NCBI RefSeq assembly: GCF_014648195.1
Contig: NZ_BMQQ01000002.1
Coordinates: 338,387-402,386, forward strand
From: Streptomyces purpureus
Lineage (GTDB): Bacteria; Actinomycetota; Actinomycetes; Streptomycetales; Streptomycetaceae
Direction of reading: 5' to 3'
Length of the DNA: 64,000 nucleotides
Shown here one piece after another: positions 17,934 through 28,053 of this stretch; within the stretch, counting starts at the first letter, position 1; each line of letters begins with the position of its first letter. Under the pieces are notes generated by a model. It had not been told where the DNA came from. It made no database searches and saw only the letters and a list, made by a program, of their open reading frames with translations. A program made the position numbers and the translations under genes.

Positions 17934-20900
17934 TCACCGTGCAGAATCCGGCACGTTCATGAGAGCGAAGAGCTCCCCCGCGGCCGAGCGGTGCTGCCGG
18001 GCCACCTGCGGAAGTCCCTGAGCCTCGGTGGTACGGGCGAGACCCCACAGCGCGCTCGCCTCGTCGTAGCGCAGCTCCATACGGCAGGCGATCTCGTGGG
18101 CCAGGAGCTGCTGAGCCTGTGCGCTGTCCAGGTCCCCCTGCGCGTACAGCACGCGCCCGACCGAGAGGTGTACGGCGGCACGGTGGATGTCGTCGGTGCT
18201 GCTGGCGGCCTTGACGAGCGCGTGTCCCGCACTGTCCGCCGCCTCGTCCAGCTCACCGAGGCGCACCAGCACGTCGGCTCTGCGGGCGAGGACCAGCGGC
18301 AGCACGGAGGGCATGCTCATGCGCTGACACCGCTCCAGCGCCGCGTCGGCCCGGGCGAGCGCCTCTTCGAAGCGGCCCAGTCCTTCGATCGCCTGCGAGA
18401 GATTACTCAGCGCGTCCACGGAGAGCTGGATCTCCTTGATCGAGTCGAAGATGGCCACCGCCCGCTCCGCCGACTCGACGGCCTCCTCGAACCGCCCCAG
18501 CCGCACCTGGATCAGGCTCAGCGTGCTCAACGACGAGCCGTCGAGCCGGGTAAAGCCGAGTTCCTGCGCGACCGCGTTGGCCTCCTGACACAGCCGCAGC
18601 GCGCGCTCCAGCTCCCCCATGCTGTTGTACGCCTGTCCCAGCCGGGCCCGGCACTCCGCCTCGCTGTGCACGTCCTCCATCAGCCGGGACAGCTCGACGG
18701 CCTCCTCCAGCCGGTCGACCGCGTCGCGCAACTGCCCCAGCCGCCACTTGCCCATGGCCAGGTTCATCAGATTCAGCCGGGTCAGGGAGCGGTCTCCGAG
18801 CTGCCGTGACGCGCTGACGCCTTTCTCCAGAGCCACGTTGGCACTGGCGTCGTAGCCGCGAATGCTGGAGTGGAAGCCCAACTCACGAGGCAGCCGTGCG
18901 GCATGCCACAGCAGTCCCGCGTCGTATGCGGCGTCCACCGCCGCCAGCAGGCTCTCGCGATGCTGGTCGAGCCACTGGAGCGCCTTCTCCTTGCGGTCGA
19001 ATTCGTCACGGACCCGGCCTTCTCCGCCGTCCTCCCCGAAGCGGCGCCGTCCGGGGAACAGCGTGTCGCAGGCACGTTCCGCCGTGCTCAAGTAGTGATC
19101 CAGCAGTCGCCGCACCGCCTGCCCGTCCTCCGGCGCCCGCTGCCCCTGCGCGACACGTTGCACGAAGCTGCGCACCAGATCGTGCAAGGCGTACACCCCC
19201 GGCTCCCGGGCCTCCAAGAGCCGTACGTCGACAAGTTCTTCGAGCACGTCCTCGGCCGTCATGACATCGGTGTCCAGCAGCGCGGCGGCTTCCTCGGTGT
19301 CCAGATAGCGTCCGGGGTGGTGTCCCAGAAGCCGGAAGGCAGTCCGCTGGTCGGGTGGCATGGACTGGTACGACAGCAGCAGCGCGCCCGCGACTCCGCG
19401 GCCCTCGCTGGTGAGCTCGTCCAGGCGCCGGTCGTGGTCCCGCAGCCGTTCGACGAGTCGCTGGACGGTCCAGTGGGGACGGTTCGCCAGCCGGGCGGCG
19501 GCGATCCTGACCGCCAGCGGGAGTCCTCCGCACAGCCGCAGCAGCTCACGGGCCGCCTCCGGCTCCTTCGCCACGCGCGCGGCGCCCAGGGTGTTGCGCA
19601 GGAGCTGGTGGCTGTCCAGCTCCGGAAGGGCGCCCACGGAGTGCCACTCCACACCGTCCAGTCCGGTCAGCCGTGGGCGGCTGGTGATCAGGACCAGGCT
19701 GTCGGACGAGGCGGGGATCAGCTCCCGCACCTGCTCCGAGGCGGCGGCGTTGTCCAGCACCAGGAGCATGCGACGGCCTCGCATGTAGGACTGCCACCGC
19801 GCGGCACGTCCCGCCGGCACCGTGGGTATCTCGTCGCTGGGGGTGCCGGCTGCGGCGAGCAGGTCTCCTTGCGCCTGGAACGCGCTGAGCGGCGTCTGGC
19901 CGGGGGTGAAGCCGTGCAGGTCGATGAAGAGGCTGCCGTGCGGATACCGCTCGGCGAGCTGATGGGCGGCCCGGACGGCGAGGGCCGTCTTGCCGCCACC
20001 GCCCATGCCGTCGAGTGCCAGGACCGTCGGCGCGCCCTCCGGGGTCCGTCTGGCCGCTTCGCAGATCCACTCCAGCTCGGAGCTGCGGCCGGAGAAGTCG
20101 GGCACGTCGAACGGCAGCGCGTGCGGAGCCTCGGTCACCTGGCGCGCGACACGGGACACGGCGCGTTCCGGGCGGGTGAGCGAAGGGTCCTGGCGCAGGA
20201 TGCGTTCGTGCAGTCCGGTCAGATCGACGCCGGGATCGATGCCGAGTTCGTCCGCGAGGTAGCTTCGGGCGCGGACGAACTCGTCCAGTGCGGCGGCCTG
20301 TTGCCCGGAGTGGTAGAGGGCGAGCATCAGCCGGCTGCGCAGGGTCTCGCGCAGCGGGTGCTCGTCGACGAGCACCCGCAGCTCACCGGTGATCTCGGCG
20401 GCCTCGCCCGCGTCGATGCGCAGGTCGTAGAGCTGCTCGGCAGCGGTGAGCCGTTGCTCCTCCAGAGCGGTCGAGGCGGCGTCGACCACACGGCCGCCGG
20501 AACCGGCCAGCACCGGCCCCCGCCACAGGGCCAGCGCCTCACGTAACTGTGCGGCGGCCCGCTGCGTCTCCCCCGCGTCCAGTGACGCCCTGGCCTGTTG
20601 CAGCAGTACCTGGTAGCGCAGCAGATCAAGCTGCTCGGTGTCCACGACCGCGCGGTAGCCGGGCCCGTCGGTGACGATGATGTCGGGACCGCACGGAAGG
20701 CGGCTGCGCAGCTTGGCGACCGTCTTTCGCACCTGATGCTCGGCGCTGCCCGGCGGCTCTTCGTTCCATGCCGCCGCCACCAGACGGGAGACGGGGACGA
20801 CGCGTCCGGCCTCCAGAAGCAGCATCACGAGAACGCGACCTTGGAGAGCTCCGTTGACCGATATGCGTTCGCTGCCGCAGCGGACTTCCAGAGATCCCAG

Positions 20901-20963
20901 AACCGCGAATTGTGGTCTGGGACTTGTGTGGTCCTGATTATGGCTTGATATCGCAGCCCTCAC
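17934..20963 (-). CDS. SARP-NB-ARC-TPR transcriptional activator (AfsR-like)
   Basis: The protein has about 1009 residues. The N-terminal OmpR-like winged helix (PQFAVLGSLEVRCG to PGYRAVV, residues 15-105) is followed by the bacterial transcriptional activation domain (to about 260). Then comes an NB-ARC ATPase with P-loop GMGGGGKTAL near 330, Walker B LLVLDNAAAS and ITSRPRL. TPR-like repeats fill the C-terminal third. Such proteins bind direct repeats upstream of biosynthetic operons and are gated by nucleotide. The GTG at 20963 was chosen for its GGAGGATCAG; 21044 is also open. It is placed between the two halves of the cluster, so it is the likely pathway activator. Confidence 0.9.
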   Translation of the reverse strand: MRAAISSHNQDHTSPRPQFAVLGSLEVRCGSERISVNGALQGRVLVMLLLEAGRVVPVSRLVAAAWNEEPPGSAEHQVRKTVAKLRSRLPCGPDIIVTDGPGYRAVVDTEQLDLLRYQVLLQQARASLDAGETQRAAAQLREALALWRGPVLAGSGGRVVDAASTALEEQRLTAAEQLYDLRIDAGEAAEITGELRVLVDEHPLRETLRSRLMLALYHSGQQAAALDEFVRARSYLADELGIDPGVDLTGLHERILRQDPSLTRPERAVSRVARQVTEAPHALPFDVPDFSGRSSELEWICEAARRTPEGAPTVLALDGMGGGGKTALAVRAAHQLAERYPHGSLFIDLHGFTPGQTPLSAFQAQGDLLAAAGTPSDEIPTVPAGRAARWQSYMRGRRMLLVLDNAAASEQVRELIPASSDSLVLITSRPRLTGLDGVEWHSVGALPELDSHQLLRNTLGAARVAKEPEAARELLRLCGGLPLAVRIAAARLANRPHWTVQRLVERLRDHDRRLDELTSEGRGVAGALLLSYQSMPPDQRTAFRLLGHHPGRYLDTEEAAALLDTDVMTAEDVLEELVDVRLLEAREPGVYALHDLVRSFVQRVAQGQRAPEDGQAVRRLLDHYLSTAERACDTLFPGRRRFGEDGGEGRVRDEFDRKEKALQWLDQHRESLLAAVDAAYDAGLLWHAARLPRELGFHSSIRGYDASANVALEKGVSASRQLGDRSLTRLNLMNLAMGKWRLGQLRDAVDRLEEAVELSRLMEDVHSEAECRARLGQAYNSMGELERALRLCQEANAVAQELGFTRLDGSSLSTLSLIQVRLGRFEEAVESAERAVAIFDSIKEIQLSVDALSNLSQAIEGLGRFEEALARADAALERCQRMSMPSVLPLVLARRADVLVRLGELDEAADSAGHALVKAASSTDDIHRAAVHLSVGRVLYAQGDLDSAQAQQLLAHEIACRMELRYDEASALWGLARTTEAQGLPQVARQHRSAAGELFALMNVPDSAR

Positions 20964-21111
20964 CTGATCCTCCCCCGCCAGCGATGAGATGGACACACAC
21001 CACTGCGAGAGTAGGTCATCTCGTGCAGCACAGGCACCAGGCATGCTCAGTCACGCGTACCGCCCCCGGTCTCTTACCAGTTCCAGACCGAACATATCCA
21101 CCAGGAGCACG

Positions 21112-22128
21112 TCATCGGGCGGTTAGCCGGATATCGGCGACAAGGTCCTGTCGCGCTTTGGCGACTCGTTCGCGGGTGAGTTCCGGTGTGGCCCCCTCGA
21201 CCACCACGTAGGCGCGACGGGCGCGCGGATCGCCGACGGGGGCGATCCAGTCGCCGACGGTGTAGGGGAATCGGGCGCCGCACACCCACGGGGTCACGGC
21301 GATGTCCTCCGTGCCGGTGTACGTCTCCAGCCGCCCCTCGGGCAGCAGGAAGAAGCCGACCTCGGCATACCGGGAAGGGCTCGGCACGACGGGGCGGTCC
21401 CCTCGAAGGGCCGTGAACACCGCCGCCTCCAGGTCGAACCCGCGCGCGATCTCGATGAGCAGGGGGATTCGGTCGGCGCCCGGACGCGCGCGGCAGGACA
21501 CGATCCGGGGCCCGGCGGGCAGCAGCGCCACCTGCGTGCTGGCCAGGCCGAAGCGGTATCCGCACGCCGTCAGCCGCTCGTCGACCACTGCCTCGATGAT
21601 CTCTTGCTCGTCGTCGGCCAGAGGCGCCGGATGGAGATGGCCCGTGACGAGGAAGTGCGGTGGCCCTGTGGTGCGTTCGGCCGTCATGCCCACGACATGA
21701 TGGGCCCCGTCCAGGGTCAGCGTCTCGACGCTCACCCGGGGGGCCTCGGCAGGGGCCCAGTCGTCCCGTTCGCAGACCTGGAACCGTTCGTACACCGCCG
21801 GAGGGTTCGGGGACAGGCCCAGCCGCCATGCCTCCCGGACCACCGGCAGGACGGAACCGCCGTGTCCGCAGTGCAGCACGGTGTCGATGCCATGGCGCCC
21901 AGCGGTCCGCGCGACGGCATCACGCAGCCCGGCCTCGTCGGCAAAGTCGGTCAGCAGCAGCTGCTCGGAGACCTCTTCGATGCGTGGCTCGAAGTCGACC
22001 TCCAGCTGCGACGGATCCCAGACCGACCAGATGCGGAACCCCAAGTCAGCGCCCTTCCGCACAAGTTGATGACTTGGCATGATCAGGAGCAGCCTGAACT
22101 GCGATTTCCGCGCGGAGTATGCACACAT
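21112..22128 (-). CDS. ATP-grasp-like protein with the ATP-binding core deleted
   Basis: About 338 residues. The start looks like the N-domain of amino-acid ligases (RLLLIMPSHQLVRKGADLGFRIW, then LHCGHGGSVLPVVREAWRLGL). The end looks like their C-terminal ATP-grasp subdomain (VSVETLTLDGAHHVVGMTAERTT, PHFLVTGHLHPAPLADDE). The linking 80-90 residues that normally hold the Lys-bearing ATP loops are missing between PPAVYERF and VSVETL. The metal-binding segment that usually reads like ESQARLGGD is SCRARPGAD, so the Glu is lost. It is probably not an active ligase: either a decaying gene or a protein kept for another role. The start codon is uncertain. Confidence 0.65.
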   Translation of the reverse strand: MCAYSARKSQFRLLLIMPSHQLVRKGADLGFRIWSVWDPSQLEVDFEPRIEEVSEQLLLTDFADEAGLRDAVARTAGRHGIDTVLHCGHGGSVLPVVREAWRLGLSPNPPAVYERFQVCERDDWAPAEAPRVSVETLTLDGAHHVVGMTAERTTGPPHFLVTGHLHPAPLADDEQEIIEAVVDERLTACGYRFGLASTQVALLPAGPRIVSCRARPGADRIPLLIEIARGFDLEAAVFTALRGDRPVVPSPSRYAEVGFFLLPEGRLETYTGTEDIAVTPWVCGARFPYTVGDWIAPVGDPRARRAYVVVEGATPELTRERVAKARQDLVADIRLTAR

Positions 22129-22457
22129 ACACGCCACTGTGTACGGCGGTCTTCCCGCCCGGTTCCCCTTCCCTTCCCCCACCGGGCCGATTCGGCCACC
22201 GACCGGCTCAGTAAGCGAGATGCGCAGCCGCGGCGGCGGAAGGTCAACGCCAGGCGTCCCGGCGGATGAACCTCACGCGGAGGCGCTGAGCGCCGGTGCG
22301 TCCGTAACGTCCGTTGCAGTCGCCGGCAGGCCGCCCAGTCAGGGAGATGCCGTTGTACACCCTGTGAGACCTCCCGAGCGCTGATTTGTCGCGCGTCGCG
22401 CAGATGCGCCGCGCTGCCTTTTGCCGAGGACTTTCTCACTGAATCGGGTGTACCTCT
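22129..22457. other. Intergenic stretch, no feature seen
   Basis: About 330 bp between the divergent ATP-grasp-like and DUF1062 genes. I found no gene, strong hairpin or repeat. It should hold promoters for both genes. Confidence 0.5.
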
Positions 22458-23006
22458 GTGCTCAAAACCTGGGTAGTCGAACCCGTCTGTCTTCCGCTCA
22501 TTCGCCGCCGTTGCCACGCATGCGCGTCCGAAAGCTTTCGGACAAGCGGCAAGTTCCGCGTCAACGCGAACCACAAGCGCCTCGACGTGTGGCTCCTCGC
22601 ACTCTGTACCGCCTGCGGGGAGACGACGAAGCTCACCATCATGGAGCGGATGAACGTGCGCTCGGTACGTCCGGATCTGCTGGACCGGGCGCATGACAAC
22701 GACCTGTCTCTGGCAGCCGAGTTGCTCCAGGATCCGGCCGTGCGGCGCCGGAACCGCATCTCCCTCGACTGGGACGACGCCTGGCGTCTCGACACCGGCG
22801 GATCGGCTCACCTGGACCGCGAAGTGATTGACGTCTCGGTCCGCTTCGCGGCGCAGATCCCGGTCCGGCCGGTGCGACTGATCGCCGAGGGGTGCGGCCT
22901 CTCGCGGTCCGAGGTCGAGAGACTGCTCACGGAGGGGAGTCTCGTGTCGGCGGTCCGGCTGGGCGGCAAGCTCTCCAGCGACTTCGCCTTCACTCTCAAG
23001 CGCTGA
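22458..23006 (+). CDS. DUF1062 family protein
   Basis: The 182-residue cytosolic protein has an N-terminal zinc-ribbon formed by CHAC and, about 35 residues on, CTAC. Between them are FRTSGKFRVNANHKRLDVWLL and, after, TTKLTIMERMNV, which match the DUF1062 family common in Streptomyces. The C-terminal third has a helix-turn-helix-like stretch (RLIAEGCGLSRSEVERLLTEGSLVS). Function is unknown. The GTG at 22458 starts close to where other family members begin. It is not obviously part of the biosynthetic pathway. Confidence 0.8.
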   Translation: MLKTWVVEPVCLPLIRRRCHACASESFRTSGKFRVNANHKRLDVWLLALCTACGETTKLTIMERMNVRSVRPDLLDRAHDNDLSLAAELLQDPAVRRRNRISLDWDDAWRLDTGGSAHLDREVIDVSVRFAAQIPVRPVRLIAEGCGLSRSEVERLLTEGSLVSAVRLGGKLSSDFAFTLKR

Positions 23007-23106
23007 ACCTCCGATCGACCGCCGCACGGCTGGTGAGCGCGTCGGTCCCTGTCCGGCCGCGGCATCCGCGCCTGCCGTTGGTAAGCGGCCGCATAGGATC
23101 GCCGGC

Positions 23107-23850
23107 ATGGCACTGCGACCTGCTCATGTGAACATCAAGGCTCTCGATCCCTCGGCGGTCGGCCGGTTCTGGGCGGCGGCGCTCGGCTGGACCGCGTACA
23201 GCCCCGGCGTGACCACCTACATCGGACCCGAGGGCGGCCTCGTCTGGCCTGACCCGGTCGTCCTCGGCATCGACGTCGTTCCCGTCCCGGCGCTCAAGTC
23301 CACGGCGAAGAACCGTGTGCACCTCGACCTCGCGACCACCTCCGCGGACCATCAGGCGGAGCTGGTCGCGCGTCTCCGGGCCCATGGTGCGACGCCCGCC
23401 GACGTGGGTCAGGGCGACGTACCGTGGACGGTCCTCGCCGACCCCGAGGGCAACGAGTTCTGCGTGCGGGAGCCGCGGGAGGTCTACCGGGACACCGGCC
23501 CGATCGCCGCGGTGGTGGTCGACTGCGCCGATCCGCGGGTCATGGCCCGGTTCTGGGGCGAGGCGATGGACTGGACCCTGCACGAGGTGACCGGCGAACG
23601 CGCGGTGCTGCGCTCCGCCAAGGGTGTCGGCCCGTATCTCGAGTTCCTCCGCACACCCGGCGCGAAGACCGCGCCGGACCGCGTCCATCTCGACCTGCTG
23701 CCGTACCCCGGTGACGACAAGGCGGCGGAGGTGAACCGGCTGCGGGCCCTCGGCGCCACCGACCTCGACCTCGGCCAGGGCGACGTTCCGTGGACGTGCC
23801 TGACCGACCCCGAGGACCACGAGCTCTGTGTCCTGGCCGTGTCCTCCTGA
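23107..23850 (+). CDS. VOC (glyoxalase-like) superfamily protein, two domains
   Basis: The 247-residue protein consists of two tandem glyoxalase-like domains. Domain 1 (1-125) has RPAHVNIKALDPSAVGRFWAAALGW, HLDLATTS and VLADPEGNEFCV. Domain 2 (130-247) repeats the pattern with VVVDCADPRVMARFWGEAMDW, HLDLLPYPG and LTDPEDHELCVLA. His and Glu residues in HLD and EFCV/ELCV sites would bind metal. Members include resistance proteins and small oxidoreductases; this subtype (Glyoxalase_6) has no assigned function. A role in self-protection is possible but unsupported. Confidence 0.85.
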   Translation: MALRPAHVNIKALDPSAVGRFWAAALGWTAYSPGVTTYIGPEGGLVWPDPVVLGIDVVPVPALKSTAKNRVHLDLATTSADHQAELVARLRAHGATPADVGQGDVPWTVLADPEGNEFCVREPREVYRDTGPIAAVVVDCADPRVMARFWGEAMDWTLHEVTGERAVLRSAKGVGPYLEFLRTPGAKTAPDRVHLDLLPYPGDDKAAEVNRLRALGATDLDLGQGDVPWTCLTDPEDHELCVLAVSS

Positions 23851-24000
23851 CGCGGCGACGGGGGTTCGGGGGGCGTACGTGCCCACGGGCGCTGCACCCC
23901 ATGTGCTGCCGGAGGACCCCGCCCGGCCGCCACCGCGAGGGCGGCGAGCGCGGAGATCAGCCCGGCGGGGGCGTCCGATCCGGTGTCGGCGAGGCCGCAG

Positions 24001-26586
24001 TCAGGATCCGGGGCGCTGCACCCCGGCCTGCCCCGGACGGTCGTCGTCGGGTCCGGGGCACCCGGCCCGGTCGCGGACGGGGTGGGATCCGGCTTCCCGG
24101 GGGCCGCCGGCGAGCGCGGCCGCCAGGACAGGTCCGATCTGGGCCAACGCCGGGGGGCGCATCATCCGGAGATGTGTGGTGGCGATCTCGTGGGTCGTGA
24201 TGCGGCCGCCGATGTGCTGACGCCAGGCGTCGGCCAGTGCATTCGGCCCGGCCGTGCACAGCAGCAGATCGCCGCCGAACCGGCCGGGGGTGAAGCGGTC
24301 ACGCAGCAGGCTGCTGTGCCCGACGGTGGCGGCGATCCGGGCGATCGTCTCCTCCGGCAGGCAGGCATCGCCGATCTCCTCAGCGAGGGCCTCGTCGAGG
24401 GCGTTGTCGGTGAGACCCTCCGCCTGCATGCCGTCGGTTTCCGCGGCCACCGGCGACACGTCCAGAACGGCAAGCAACGCCACCTGCTGCCCTTGCCGCT
24501 CGAGTTGGACCGCGATCGCGTGGGCGACCAGACCACCGAACGACCAGCCGAGCAACCGGTACGGTCCACTCGCTTGTACCGTACGGATGCGGCACAGATA
24601 GTCCGCCGCCAGCTGCTCGATGGTCTGCGGCAGGACGGAGTCGCCGCTCAAGCTCGGTGCCTGCAGTCCGTACAGCGGCGTCTGAGGATCGAGGTGGTGC
24701 AGCAGGCCGGCGTAGGACCAGCTCATCCCGCTGGACGGATGAATGCAGAACAGCGGTGGCTGGCTGCCGTGCCCGCGCAGCTCGAGCAGTACGTCATGGG
24801 CCCCGCCCTCAGTGGTTTGCCCCGCGACCAGCCGCGCGAGCGCGGCCGGTGTCGGTGCCTCGAACACGGCGCTGACTCCCAGCTCCACCCCCAGCGCGGT
24901 CCGCACCCGGCTCACCAGACTCGTCGCCACCAACGAGTGACCGCCGAGGTCGAAGAACCCGTCGTCCGGGCCGACTTCGTCGATGCCGAGCACGTCGGCG
25001 AACAACGTGCACAGCACCGCCTCCACCGGCGAGCGCGGGCGACTGGCCGACACCTCGAACGTCGGTGCGGGAAGCGCCCGCCGGTCGACCTTGCCGGTGG
25101 GCGACAACGGGAACTCCGTGGAGACCATGACCACCGCCGGCACCATATGGGCGGGGAGATGCCGGGAGGCGAACTCCCGTGTGATCACGCCGAGCTGTGA
25201 CGGGTTCACCGAACCGGTCGCCCTGCCCGGCGTGACATGCCCGACCAGGCATGGCTCGCCCCGACCGTTCGTGCCGGCGACGACGACTGCGTCCGCCACA
25301 CCAGGGCACCGGGCCAGCACCGACTCGACCTCGCCCAGCTCGATCCGGAACCCTCGGATCTTCACCTGGTCGTCCATCCGCCCCGAGTACTCCAAACCCC
25401 AGCGCCCCCAGCGCACGAGGTCGCCGGTCCGGTACAGCCGCTCGCCGGCACCACCGAACGGATCCGGTACGAACCGGTCGGCCGTCAACCCGCCACGACC
25501 CCAGTAACCCCATCCCACGCCCACGCCACCCACGTACAGCTCTCCCACCACACCGGGCGGTACCAGGTTCAACCCGTCGTCCAGGACGTAGCATCGAACG
25601 CCGGGGAGCGGCCGGCCGACCAGGCCGGTCGCGGCAGTCCGGTCGGGTTCGAGGGCGGCGTGGGTGACATGCACCGTGGTCTCGGTGATTCCGTACATGT
25701 TCACCAGCTCGGGCTTGCCCGGACCGTGCCGCCCGTACCACTCCTCCAGCCTCGCCAGATCGAGCGCCTCGCCGCCGAACACCACGTAGCGCAGAGCCAA
25801 TTGGCTGGAGGTGACCGCGTCCTCGGCATCGGCTCGTGCCAGTTCGTAAAACGCCGACGGGGTCTGGTTGAGGACGGTGACCCGCTGGTCGGCCAGCAGC
25901 CGCAGGAAGTCCGGCGCGGATCGGGCGGTGTCGACCGGAACCACCACCAGCGTGCCGCCGTGGAGGAGCGCGCCCCACAGCTCCCAGACCGAGAAGTCGA
26001 ACGCATAGGAGTGGAACAGTGTCCAGACGTCGTCCTGGCCGAAGTCGAACAGTTCGCGGGCGGCGGCGAACAAGGCCATGACGTTGGCGTGTGCGACGAC
26101 GACTCCCTTCGGTCGTCCTGTCGACCCGGAGGTGTAGATCATGTAGGCGGCGTCGCCAGGATCTCGCACGACCGACGGAGCGCCGTCAGAGGTGTCCGCC
26201 AGCCGGGCCGCCACGGCCGGATCGTCCAGCAGGAGCACGGATTCCCCGGACCGGAGCGCCTCCGACGTGCCGACGACCACGACCGGGTCGGCGTCCCGCA
26301 CCATCCACGCGACACGTTCCTCGGGATAGCTCGGATCCAACGGCAGATAGGCCGCGCCGGTCTTCACCACGGCGAGCAGCGCCACCGGCAGGTCAACGGA
26401 CCTCGGCAGGCACACCCCGACGAACGCGCCGGGGCGGGCGCCGGACCCGGTCAGCAGGTGGGCCAGCTGGTTCGCCCTGCTGTTCAGTTCCCGATAGGAC
26501 AGGGACCGTTCACCGCACACCACCGCGACGGCGTCCGGTCGTCGGCGCGCCTGCTCCTCGAACAGGTCGATCAGGTTCGTAGTCAC
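24001..26586 (-). CDS. NRPS, A(Thr-like)-PCP-TE, no C domain
   Basis: The protein has 861 residues. Adenylation domain about 1-490 ([25 protein letters not shown]); carrier about 515-585 (FFDLGGHSL); thioesterase about 610-825 (GWSFGG, late ATTHLRMM). By-eye specificity residues are D-F-W-N-V-G-M-V-H, almost the standard threonine code. The GTG at 26586 overlaps the hotdog gene stop (GTGA); the 26598 start is less likely. It lacks a condensation domain, but the upstream NRPS ends in one, so the two probably form a module split between C and A. It would add Thr and release the chain. The last 35 residues are a GC-rich tail without a fold I recognise. Confidence 0.9.
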   Translation of the reverse strand: MTTNLIDLFEEQARRRPDAVAVVCGERSLSYRELNSRANQLAHLLTGSGARPGAFVGVCLPRSVDLPVALLAVVKTGAAYLPLDPSYPEERVAWMVRDADPVVVVGTSEALRSGESVLLLDDPAVAARLADTSDGAPSVVRDPGDAAYMIYTSGSTGRPKGVVVAHANVMALFAAARELFDFGQDDVWTLFHSYAFDFSVWELWGALLHGGTLVVVPVDTARSAPDFLRLLADQRVTVLNQTPSAFYELARADAEDAVTSSQLALRYVVFGGEALDLARLEEWYGRHGPGKPELVNMYGITETTVHVTHAALEPDRTAATGLVGRPLPGVRCYVLDDGLNLVPPGVVGELYVGGVGVGWGYWGRGGLTADRFVPDPFGGAGERLYRTGDLVRWGRWGLEYSGRMDDQVKIRGFRIELGEVESVLARCPGVADAVVVAGTNGRGEPCLVGHVTPGRATGSVNPSQLGVITREFASRHLPAHMVPAVVMVSTEFPLSPTGKVDRRALPAPTFEVSASRPRSPVEAVLCTLFADVLGIDEVGPDDGFFDLGGHSLVATSLVSRVRTALGVELGVSAVFEAPTPAALARLVAGQTTEGGAHDVLLELRGHGSQPPLFCIHPSSGMSWSYAGLLHHLDPQTPLYGLQAPSLSGDSVLPQTIEQLAADYLCRIRTVQASGPYRLLGWSFGGLVAHAIAVQLERQGQQVALLAVLDVSPVAAETDGMQAEGLTDNALDEALAEEIGDACLPEETIARIAATVGHSSLLRDRFTPGRFGGDLLLCTAGPNALADAWRQHIGGRITTHEIATTHLRMMRPPALAQIGPVLAAALAGGPREAGSHPVRDRAGCPGPDDDRPGQAGVQRPGS

Positions 26587-27323
26587 GATGGAAGGCACTC
26601 CCTTTTCCTCGGCGCCGGATCGGAAGAAGCACTGAGCCGGACCCAGGTGGCCTCCGCCCGGCCGAACTCGGTGCCGTCAGGACCGAACAGCGCGCTGGCC
26701 ACCCGCGCGGTCCGTCCGACGGTCGCGATGTGCTGGGCCACGACGATCGTTGGCTCGCCGGACGGTGGGACCGCGTGGACGCGCGCGGACATCCTGCCGA
26801 GCACGTACGGAGAACCGCTCTGGTCGAGGGTCCAGCCGCCGGGGCAGTCCAGCACGGCCCACATGGTGTCGAGGTCCGGGTCACCAGGGGTCCAGGTGCA
26901 CGCGACGACACCCGGAAGACCGTCCACGCCCCCAGGAGTCAGGTGCAACGCAGCCGGGTCGGTCCTGGCGGTTCCACACACCAGGCACTCCGGGAACGGG
27001 TGCGCCGCCGCACCCTTGAAGAACGCGCTCGCTCGTTCCGCGGCGGCGACGGCGACGAACGGTGCCACTGCCGGCTGGTCGTGCCTCGCAGCGGAAACCG
27101 TCGCGACGAGCTCGTCCTCGTGCCAGACGAGTGCTCGCCCGCGATGCGCGCGGACGGCCAGCTCGGTGTCGAGTGGTGGGGCCGCGTGCAACTGGACCAC
27201 CGCGGCCGTCCCGACCACATCGACGGCGATCCTGGCGAACATCCCACAGGCGTATCCACCGTTCGCGCTGCCGGGTGGACCGTTGTGAGTTCCGGCGATC
27301 CGGCAGGTCCGCAGCTCAGTCAT
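26583..27323 (-). CDS. Hotdog-fold thioesterase-like protein
   Basis: The 246-residue protein has an N-terminal segment [20 protein letters not shown] typical of actinobacterial hotdog-fold proteins of the thioesterase superfamily. It also has paired strands such as [18 protein letters not shown], a CLVCG pair near the middle, and a second half-like repeat. No catalytic residue can be assigned with confidence. It overlaps the thioesterase II gene by eight bases and the following NRPS gene by four, so it is embedded in the assembly-line operon. It may edit or release a thioester intermediate. Confidence 0.6.
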   Translation of the reverse strand: MTELRTCRIAGTHNGPPGSANGGYACGMFARIAVDVVGTAAVVQLHAAPPLDTELAVRAHRGRALVWHEDELVATVSAARHDQPAVAPFVAVAAAERASAFFKGAAAHPFPECLVCGTARTDPAALHLTPGGVDGLPGVVACTWTPGDPDLDTMWAVLDCPGGWTLDQSGSPYVLGRMSARVHAVPPSGEPTIVVAQHIATVGRTARVASALFGPDGTEFGRAEATWVRLSASSDPAPRKRECLPS

Positions 27324-28053
27324 CCGAGGCCATTCCCTCGGCGAATTGCGTCAGCAGCGCGGCCGGGGCGTCGAGGAACGTATGGTGCACGCCCGGCAGC
27401 ACCACTCGGTGGACCTTCTTGGAGTACTCCTCCCACCCGCTCATGAGCTCGGGAGCGACCTCCTGGTCGGCCGACCAGCCGATCGTGGTGATCGAGGTGT
27501 CCAGCAGCACCGGCTCGACCCGCTGGTAGGCCTTGTTGGCCTCGACGTCCGCTCTCAGCACCTCCGTGACAAGGTCCAGAACGGTGTCGTCGAGCTCGCT
27601 GTCGCTAAGTGCGAACAGCTCCGCTCGAAGTTGTTCATCCGTCATCGTCAAGTAGCTGCCGTAAGGGCCTTCGTGAGGTGCGACCTGGGAGGAGCAGAAC
27701 AACTGCCGTGGCATCGGCAACCCTTCGCGGTGCAGCACAGCGGCGATCTCGAACGCGATCAGCGCGGAACTGCAGTGCCCGAAGAGTCCGAAGGGACGGT
27801 CCATGACGGGCAGCAGCGCCTCGACCACGTCCTCCGCCAGCTGTTCGTAAGTCCCGAAGTGCGGCTCCCGCAGCCGGTTCTCCCGGCCCGGCAACTGCAC
27901 CGGGCAGAGTCCGGTAACGCCCGCGACGTCCGGCCATCGGCTGAACATGGAGGCACCCGCGCCCGAGTAGGGCAGGCAGAAGATCCGCGACGGAGTCCCC
28001 GGCAGCGGCCGGGGCAGCCACCTGCGCAGAGGAACAGCCGATCCGTTCACCAT
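27316..28053 (-). CDS. Type II thioesterase with Cys at the nucleophile position
   Basis: The 245-residue alpha/beta hydrolase is of the NRPS thioesterase II type, which clears mis-loaded carrier domains. FCLPYSGAGASMFSRW, LPGRENRLREP and the late LPGVHHTFLD with the catalytic His are normal. The nucleophile elbow, usually GHSMGA, reads GHCSSA here (residues 92-97; C94 codon TGC at 27772-27774). Cys therefore replaces Ser and the closing Gly is Ser. The ATG at 28053 overlaps the P450 stop by seven bases. Confidence 0.85.
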   Translation of the reverse strand: MVNGSAVPLRRWLPRPLPGTPSRIFCLPYSGAGASMFSRWPDVAGVTGLCPVQLPGRENRLREPHFGTYEQLAEDVVEALLPVMDRPFGLFGHCSSALIAFEIAAVLHREGLPMPRQLFCSSQVAPHEGPYGSYLTMTDEQLRAELFALSDSELDDTVLDLVTEVLRADVEANKAYQRVEPVLLDTSITTIGWSADQEVAPELMSGWEEYSKKVHRVVLPGVHHTFLDAPAALLTQFAEGMASDD

